NCBI RefSeq assembly: GCF_004138335.1
Contig: NZ_RYFW01000005.1
Location: 1 to 64,000 of the forward strand
Direction of reading: 5' to 3'
DNA: 64,000 nucleotides
From: Peristeroidobacter agariperforans
GTDB lineage: Bacteria > Pseudomonadota > Gammaproteobacteria > Steroidobacterales > Steroidobacteraceae
The notes under the pieces were generated by a model. The model had not been told where the DNA came from, searched no databases, and worked only from the letters and a program-made list of their open reading frames with translations. Shown piece by piece: positions 60,143-64,000 of this stretch; the first letter of the stretch is position 1, and each line of letters opens with the position of its first letter. Position numbers and translations under genes: made by a program.

Positions 60143-61249
60143 TCAGGGCTCGATGCACCCGGAGCCCGGCGCAGTCAGGCCGAGCACCGTCTCGACTAAC
60201 GGGACCACATTCGTGCGGTAGGCTTTGCGACGCGTGGTCATCGCGGCGACGGTGAGCTTGGTCGCAGGATCGTAGTAGACAACGGTGCCCCAGAAGCCGC
60301 TGTGGAAATAAATCTCTCTGCCGTCAATTTGCTTGACGAGCATGCCGAGCCGATAGTTTTGCGCGTCTTTGTGCGCGCCTTGTTTCAACATCGTGTGCAA
60401 GGTTTCTTCGTGTTCGAACACCCGACCCTCGAACAACGCTGCCATGAAGCGCGCGAGGTCACGCGAAGACATCACCAGCCCGCCGCCGCCATATAAATCG
60501 AAGGATGCGTGTACGTCGGTCGCGTCGACGTCATCGATGAATTGCCGGGCTCGCGGCGCTACGCCTGGGGGCGGTTGTTCGAAGACTTCCCACCACGTGC
60601 TGGTGAGTCCGAGTGCATCGAAACGCAGCAACTCCCGAACCGCTGCGGAGACGGATTGTCCGGTCACGCGCTCGATGATATCGCCGAGCAGGATGTAGCC
60701 GGTGTCGGAGTATCTGAACTCCACGCCCGGCGCCGCTAGCGGATCCGCATAGTGCATGGAGAGCTTCACCAGTTCCTTACGAGACCACACGTGGCGAGGA
60801 TCCTTCAGTACGGTCTCGATGTATCGCGGATCACCGCCGTGATCGTAGAGTCCTGCGCTGTGCGACAGTAGTTGCCGCACCGTGATGACGTCGGGTTTGT
60901 ATCCATCGTCGCGGAGCAGCTTGACCAGTTCGGGATCGAGCAGGGGAGCGATCGCGGCATCCAGATCGAGCCGGCCGCGTTCATGTAATCTCAGGACGGT
61001 CGCCGCAACGAAGGTCTTTGTGTTCGAGGCGATACGCAGCGGCGTATCGGTGGTGAGTTTTCGGCCGCTGTCCGGGTCGGCAAATCCGCTTGCGGCGGCC
61101 ACGGGTCTGGGCAGCGTCCCGCCCATGACATAAATGGAAACCGGGACCGGTTGCGCCATCACTTGCGCTTCTAGCGCCTGTTGCTGACGTGCGGGTGGCA
61201 GGGTGCTGAGCGCGGCGCAAAGCGCGAGCGCGGTAATCGGAGCAAACAT
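60143..61249 (-). CDS. exported beta-lactamase-family serine hydrolase
   Basis: 368 residues. Signal peptide 1-20. Class C/D-alanyl carboxypeptidase fold: RIASNTKTF with the SxxK motif (Ser75, Lys78), YSDTGYILLGDII with YxD-type second motif and GREIYFHSGFWGTVV with HSG in place of KTG. FRYSDTGY and TVRQLLSHSAGLYDH are diagnostic. EstB-like esterases and peptidases belong here; a true beta-lactamase is unlikely. ATG 61249 with AAAGGA at 6 nt. Convergent with GH127. Confidence 0.87.
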   Translation of the reverse strand: MFAPITALALCAALSTLPPARQQQALEAQVMAQPVPVSIYVMGGTLPRPVAAASGFADPDSGRKLTTDTPLRIASNTKTFVAATVLRLHERGRLDLDAAIAPLLDPELVKLLRDDGYKPDVITVRQLLSHSAGLYDHGGDPRYIETVLKDPRHVWSRKELVKLSMHYADPLAAPGVEFRYSDTGYILLGDIIERVTGQSVSAAVRELLRFDALGLTSTWWEVFEQPPPGVAPRARQFIDDVDATDVHASFDLYGGGGLVMSSRDLARFMAALFEGRVFEHEETLHTMLKQGAHKDAQNYRLGMLVKQIDGREIYFHSGFWGTVVYYDPATKLTVAAMTTRRKAYRTNVVPLVETVLGLTAPGSGCIEP

Positions 61250-61397
61250 CGACGATCCTTTGGTTCTATCTAGGGCCTGGTGGACGGCATCTGTTGCATG
61301 TGTTGCTTGGAGGCGAGGAGTTGAAACATTGTGCTCCGGCGTGGAGAGCCGTCGCCCAGCGAATCTACCATCCCTACCAGGCCGGCTCAGACTTCGC

Positions 61398-61871
61398 TCA
61401 CTGCCGAGTGCCTGGCGGACGTGACAACGCCAGTCCGAGTCGGTCCAGTCCTTCCTCCGTACCGCGCAGGCGTAGCTCACGGTCCTCGTGCCCATCCACA
61501 TACGCGAGTTGCTCTGTGTAAACCATGCGTGTGCCGCGCCGGTTTGTCGAAAACTCGACCGTCACGAGCGACACCGACAGTAGACGTGCGTCGATCCGAA
61601 TCTCGTAAGCGAAAACGATGCGCCGTGCTGCCGCGATGTCGAAGAAAACTTTCTCTATCTGCTGGACGCGTCCATCGGGAAATGCGACATGGTGCGTCTC
61701 ACGCCCGAGCGGACGGAAATCCAGGCGGTATTCAATGGTGTTCTCGGCGTGGCAGTCGGACCAGCTTCGTTTGGCCTGCGGATCGGCCCACGCCGTGAAC
61801 ACCGCCTCGGGCGTCGCATCGAACTCACGGACGATGACGAAATCGGTATGTGTGCTCGGGATGTGCTTCAT
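61398..61871 (-). CDS. SRPBCC (AHSA1-like) protein
   Basis: 157 residues. START/Bet v 1-like cone: TDFVIVREFDATPEAVFTAWADPQAKRSWSD, DFRPLGRETHHVAFPDG, IVFAYEIRIDARLLSVSLVTVEFSTNRRGTRMVYTEQLAYVDG and a last helix EEGLDRLG. Typically encoded with an ArsR regulator, as here: its ATG overlaps the ArsR stop (ATGA, 61868-61871). Binds a hydrophobic ligand, identity unknown. Last gene of the GST-ArsR-SRPBCC operon. Confidence 0.85.
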   Translation of the reverse strand: MKHIPSTHTDFVIVREFDATPEAVFTAWADPQAKRSWSDCHAENTIEYRLDFRPLGRETHHVAFPDGRVQQIEKVFFDIAAARRIVFAYEIRIDARLLSVSLVTVEFSTNRRGTRMVYTEQLAYVDGHEDRELRLRGTEEGLDRLGLALSRPPGTRQ

Positions 61872-62218
61872 CGTTCTCTAGACTTGCCGGCCTGACTCGC
61901 TAGATAGGCTTCCAGGCGGTCGAACTGGGCGTTGAGCAGCTTCTTTCGCCGTGCGACCCAGGCGTCCATCGCATCGAGTGCCTTGGGCTCAACCTTGTAG
62001 GTGCGCACGCGGCCCACCTTCTCGGAGACGACGAAACCGCCTCGCTCGAGCACCGCCAGATGCTTGACGGCCGATGGCAATGCGATGCCGAGCGGGCCTG
62101 CCAGATCGGACACGGATGTCGGCCCGCGACTGAGGCGATCAATCATGCCGCGGCGGTGGACATCAGCCAACGCAAAGAACATCCGATCGAGCTGCGCGGG
62201 TTCGACGGCAGTGCGCAT
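61868..62218 (-). CDS. ArsR-family regulator, SRPBCC-associated type
   Basis: 116 residues. Winged helix: LDRMFFALADVHRRGMIDRLSRGPTSVSDLAGPLGIALPSAVKHLAVLERGGFVVSEKVGRVRTYKVEPKAL. No metal-binding Cys pair is visible, so sensing is non-metal, as expected for ArsR proteins that accompany SRPBCC genes. One base separates its ATG from the GST stop. A 24-bp palindrome lies upstream of the operon and is the likely target of this dimer. Confidence 0.87.
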   Translation of the reverse strand: MRTAVEPAQLDRMFFALADVHRRGMIDRLSRGPTSVSDLAGPLGIALPSAVKHLAVLERGGFVVSEKVGRVRTYKVEPKALDAMDAWVARRKKLLNAQFDRLEAYLASQAGKSRER

Positions 62219-62219
62219 C

Positions 62220-62909
62220 TTAAACACCCGTGGGATCGAAGAACCGTCGGGACAGACCTGCCCGTCCCGGGTAGAACTTGAAATAGGGCCGCGCGTGCTC
62301 GATGGTGGCCGCAACCGATGGATGGGCCATCAGGCGCTCGAAGTACGCTGACAGGTGTCCGTGCTGTGGCGACAGGGGCACGTATGTCACTGCATAGAAC
62401 AACGCGGGCGCGGCCGCGCAGTCGGCCATGCTGAACGCCTCGCCCGCAATCCAGGTGCGCCCTTCGAGCTGGCGCTCGATCATTGCATAAGCCGTCTTCA
62501 GGCCTTCTCCTGCTCGGGCCACGCTGCGTGCGTCGCGATCGCCTTCTGGCTTTAGCAGGTCGGCCGTGAACGCCTGCATCGGTGTCATCACGTACAAGTC
62601 GAAGAGGCGATCCCACAGACGAACGGTGAGGGCAGCGTCATGATCATCCGGGATGAGTGCGCAAGCGCGGCGAGCGTGGTGGCGTTGCAGGTGCTCGATG
62701 ATGATGCTCGTCTCTGGGATGGGACGACCCCGGTCCACCAGCAAGGGCATCTTGCCGGTGGGCCACAACGCGAAGAAGGCCTCGCGCTCGGCCGGGTCGC
62801 CGAGGTTGATCAGTCGCTTCTGAAGCTCGACACCCAGGATGTCGACCGCGATCAGCACCTTGTGGCAGTAGGAGGAGAGCGGGTGGTAATGCAGTGTGAG
62901 GTCGCTCAT
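62220..62909 (-). CDS. glutathione S-transferase
   Basis: 229 residues. Thioredoxin-like N-domain: LHYHPLSSYCHKVLIAVDILGVELQKRLINL, then TGKMPLLVDRGRPIPETSIIIEHL with cis-Pro and the Glu-Thr-Ser pair for the gamma-glutamyl group. Helical C-domain: LDGRTW-like EGRTWIAGEAFSMADCAAAPALF, the GST_C motif. A Ser near Ser13 is the likely thiol-activating residue. First gene of the ArsR operon; AAGG lies 5 nt before the ATG. Confidence 0.9.
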   Translation of the reverse strand: MSDLTLHYHPLSSYCHKVLIAVDILGVELQKRLINLGDPAEREAFFALWPTGKMPLLVDRGRPIPETSIIIEHLQRHHARRACALIPDDHDAALTVRLWDRLFDLYVMTPMQAFTADLLKPEGDRDARSVARAGEGLKTAYAMIERQLEGRTWIAGEAFSMADCAAAPALFYAVTYVPLSPQHGHLSAYFERLMAHPSVAATIEHARPYFKFYPGRAGLSRRFFDPTGV

Positions 62910-62919
62910 GAGCCTTGAG

Positions 62920-62943
62920 ATAGTTTCCGATGTCGGAAACTAT
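62920..62943. promoter_or_regulatory. 24-bp palindromic operator of the GST-ArsR-SRPBCC operon
   Basis: Arms ATAGTTTCCGA (62920-62930) and TCGGAAACTAT (62933-62943) are exact inverted copies separated by TG. It starts 10 bp upstream of the GST ATG and would occlude the promoter when bound by a dimer. Confidence 0.7.
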
Positions 62944-63120
62944 GAATGCAGTGGCCCGCTCAGTCAAGTGAGGGACTAAAGCGCACGCCACGCTTCAACG
63001 GTTGCAGGCAATCCGAGGAGGGAAGGGATGCTGCTCGCTCACCAGTGCACGACCGTCATTCCTTTGCGAGCTGGACTTTGCGGTCGTCATCAACTGCGTG
63101 ACGCCCCATCCGCACAGCTC

Positions 63121-63660
63121 TTACCGATCGCGGACACAGGCATCTGCGTCCACGACCGAGGAAAACTCCTCCCCGCTGCCCGTAACGCGATAGCGCCACT
63201 CGATGGCGTAGCCGGCAGAAAGGAGTTTTGTCATGTCAGGACTACGGCAAGCAAACGTGTGGAGTTGCTGCTCGAGCAGCTGCTTCATGCGTGTCCGTTC
63301 TTCCTCGTTCTGAAGGGTTGCGTTGATCGAGCTGTGATATGTGATGGTATTGCCGGCGCCATCGACTGCATCTAGAGACGTGATCTCGTCGACTTGAACC
63401 GGCAGCGAGAGCTTTGCGGCAATGGATCTGGCAAGTTCCGATGCGGGTAGGTGAGCTGCGCGCTGGTGGGCCTGCCAACCCGTGAACAAGCCGAAAGCGA
63501 CGACGAGGGGGCCGAGCCATTTCATGCTACTTCGCAGCTTCTGCTTGAACCCAGATGCAACGGAGTGCTGCCCGAGCCAGCCGAAGCCGAGCGCCGTAGC
63601 GTAGAGCCCGCCGAGCACCGGAATGCCACCTTCGATGAGGGGCTGCCACTGAATAGTCAT
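63121..63660 (-). CDS. small membrane protein, hypothetical
   Basis: 179 residues. Two hydrophobic helices near the N-terminus (IEGGIPVLGGLYATALGFGWLGQ, LGPLVVAFGLFTGWQAH) separated by a basic turn, so likely anchored in the inner membrane with the remaining 120 residues outside. The C-domain (LPVQVDEITSLDAVDGAGNTITYHSSIN, TRMKQLLEQQLHTFACRSPDMTKLLSAGYAIEWRYRV) resembles small periplasmic domains of unknown function. ATG 63660 with AAGG at 6-7 nt. Confidence 0.65.
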   Translation of the reverse strand: MTIQWQPLIEGGIPVLGGLYATALGFGWLGQHSVASGFKQKLRSSMKWLGPLVVAFGLFTGWQAHQRAAHLPASELARSIAAKLSLPVQVDEITSLDAVDGAGNTITYHSSINATLQNEEERTRMKQLLEQQLHTFACRSPDMTKLLSAGYAIEWRYRVTGSGEEFSSVVDADACVRDR

Positions 63661-63774
63661 CGTGCGCCTTATTACGTGAAGCCTGTGTGGGCTTCGTTCA
63701 TTCGAACTTATCGTCAACCAAGAACCGAGTCGCAGCAGCGAAGTGCGCAACCACGACAGCAATCAGCCTCGCAA

Positions 63775-63933
63775 TCACAATACGGTCGGAGTCGCCGCAA
63801 CAGCCGAGCGCGCGGCTTCATCTTCGTCCACGTCGCCTGCGAACTTCAGTCCGTCGTGGCGATACAGCTCGAGCATGTAGCGACCGTGATACGCAACGGC
63901 CGTTCGCTGCAACGGGCGCGCACTGCCATACAC
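63775..63933 (-). CDS. short unrecognised gene near the window edge
   Basis: 52 codons from a GTG at 63933 with a product ending RTAVAYHGRYMLELYRHDG, LKFAGDVDEDEAARSAVAATPTVL. Composition is protein-like and unlike neighbouring frames. A TAG at about 63960 closes the frame upstream, and the GTG has no good ribosome-binding site, so an undetected frameshift or a start further inside cannot be excluded. Confidence 0.4.
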   Translation of the reverse strand: MYGSARPLQRTAVAYHGRYMLELYRHDGLKFAGDVDEDEAARSAVAATPTVL

Positions 63934-64000
63934 GTCGGGCGTTTCATGGGAGCGAGCCTACCTCGGTCGCGGATCGAATGAAGTGGCAGAACGGCCACAC

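Noticed and set aside
1-64000. tRNA, rRNA, CRISPR arrays, riboswitches, integrases and replication origins.
   Set aside because: None was recognised by eye; a covariance-model scan would be decisive for structured RNAs and was not run.

Overview
The window comes from a GC-rich Gram-negative chromosome. TonB-dependent receptor, twin-arginine-type leaders, a lipoprotein, many Sec-exported enzymes and a homodimeric AceE-type pyruvate dehydrogenase E1 suggest a gammaproteobacterium of the Steroidobacter/Nevskia/Xanthomonas sort that lives on plant polysaccharides. This placement is inference from gene content, not a database match. No tRNA, rRNA, CRISPR array, prophage or replication origin was seen.

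Layout. (1) 1-5100 is an accessory edge: the first codons of an IS3-family OrfA, long gene-poor stretches, a small membrane protein, an AIPR abortive-infection gene and a decayed HigA-like HTH gene. (2) 5.1-15 kb holds exported hydrolases (M28 peptidase, MarR regulator with an apparently leaderless promoter, S41 peptidase, beta-propeller), then a SANT-like DNA-binding protein, a cupin, exonuclease III, a WGxxGxxG small protein, a broken acyl-carrier-protein gene and a TonB-dependent receptor. (3) 15.1-29.6 kb is dominated by three TetR regulators that each have a recognisable palindrome: aceE/TetR, TetR/DUF3237, and a TetR regulon with one operator at an MFS gene (frameshifted) and a second, matching operator inside a face-to-face promoter driving two oxidoreductase operons. 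A lipoprotein, a 49-codon ORF and an FAD monooxygenase are chained by two ATGA overlaps. (4) 29.6-40.6 kb is mixed: GNAT, secreted helical protein, Zn-dehydrogenase, SnoaL-like protein, a Shedu-type (DUF4263) nuclease with a small colicin-immunity-like gene downstream, a secreted beta-propeller/LamG-like protein, an NmrA-type reductase and an amidohydrolase.

(5) 40.6-60.1 kb is a hemicellulose/pectin side-chain degradation locus: type-B carboxylesterase, two GH43 enzymes, a large CE1-like esterase, GH27 alpha-galactosidase, GH31 glycosidase with a PA14-like insert, GH127 beta-L-arabinofuranosidase, an SMP-30 lactonase, a NIPSNAP protein and an alpha/beta hydrolase. The GH31/GH127 gap carries LacI-type operators, but no LacI regulator, sugar transporter or TonB receptor lies in the locus. 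A 22-23 bp promoter element is shared by the alpha/beta hydrolase and the GH43-GH27 operon. (6) 60.1-64 kb holds a serine beta-lactamase-like hydrolase, a GST-ArsR-SRPBCC operon preceded by a 24-bp palindrome, a small membrane protein and a short unrecognised gene.

The strongest candidates for something not well described are the Shedu-like nuclease paired with an immunity-like gene (33921-36024) and the TetR regulon with the symmetric divergent promoter (25377-27678). Both rest on reading the sequence and on family memory; neither has been tested by search.
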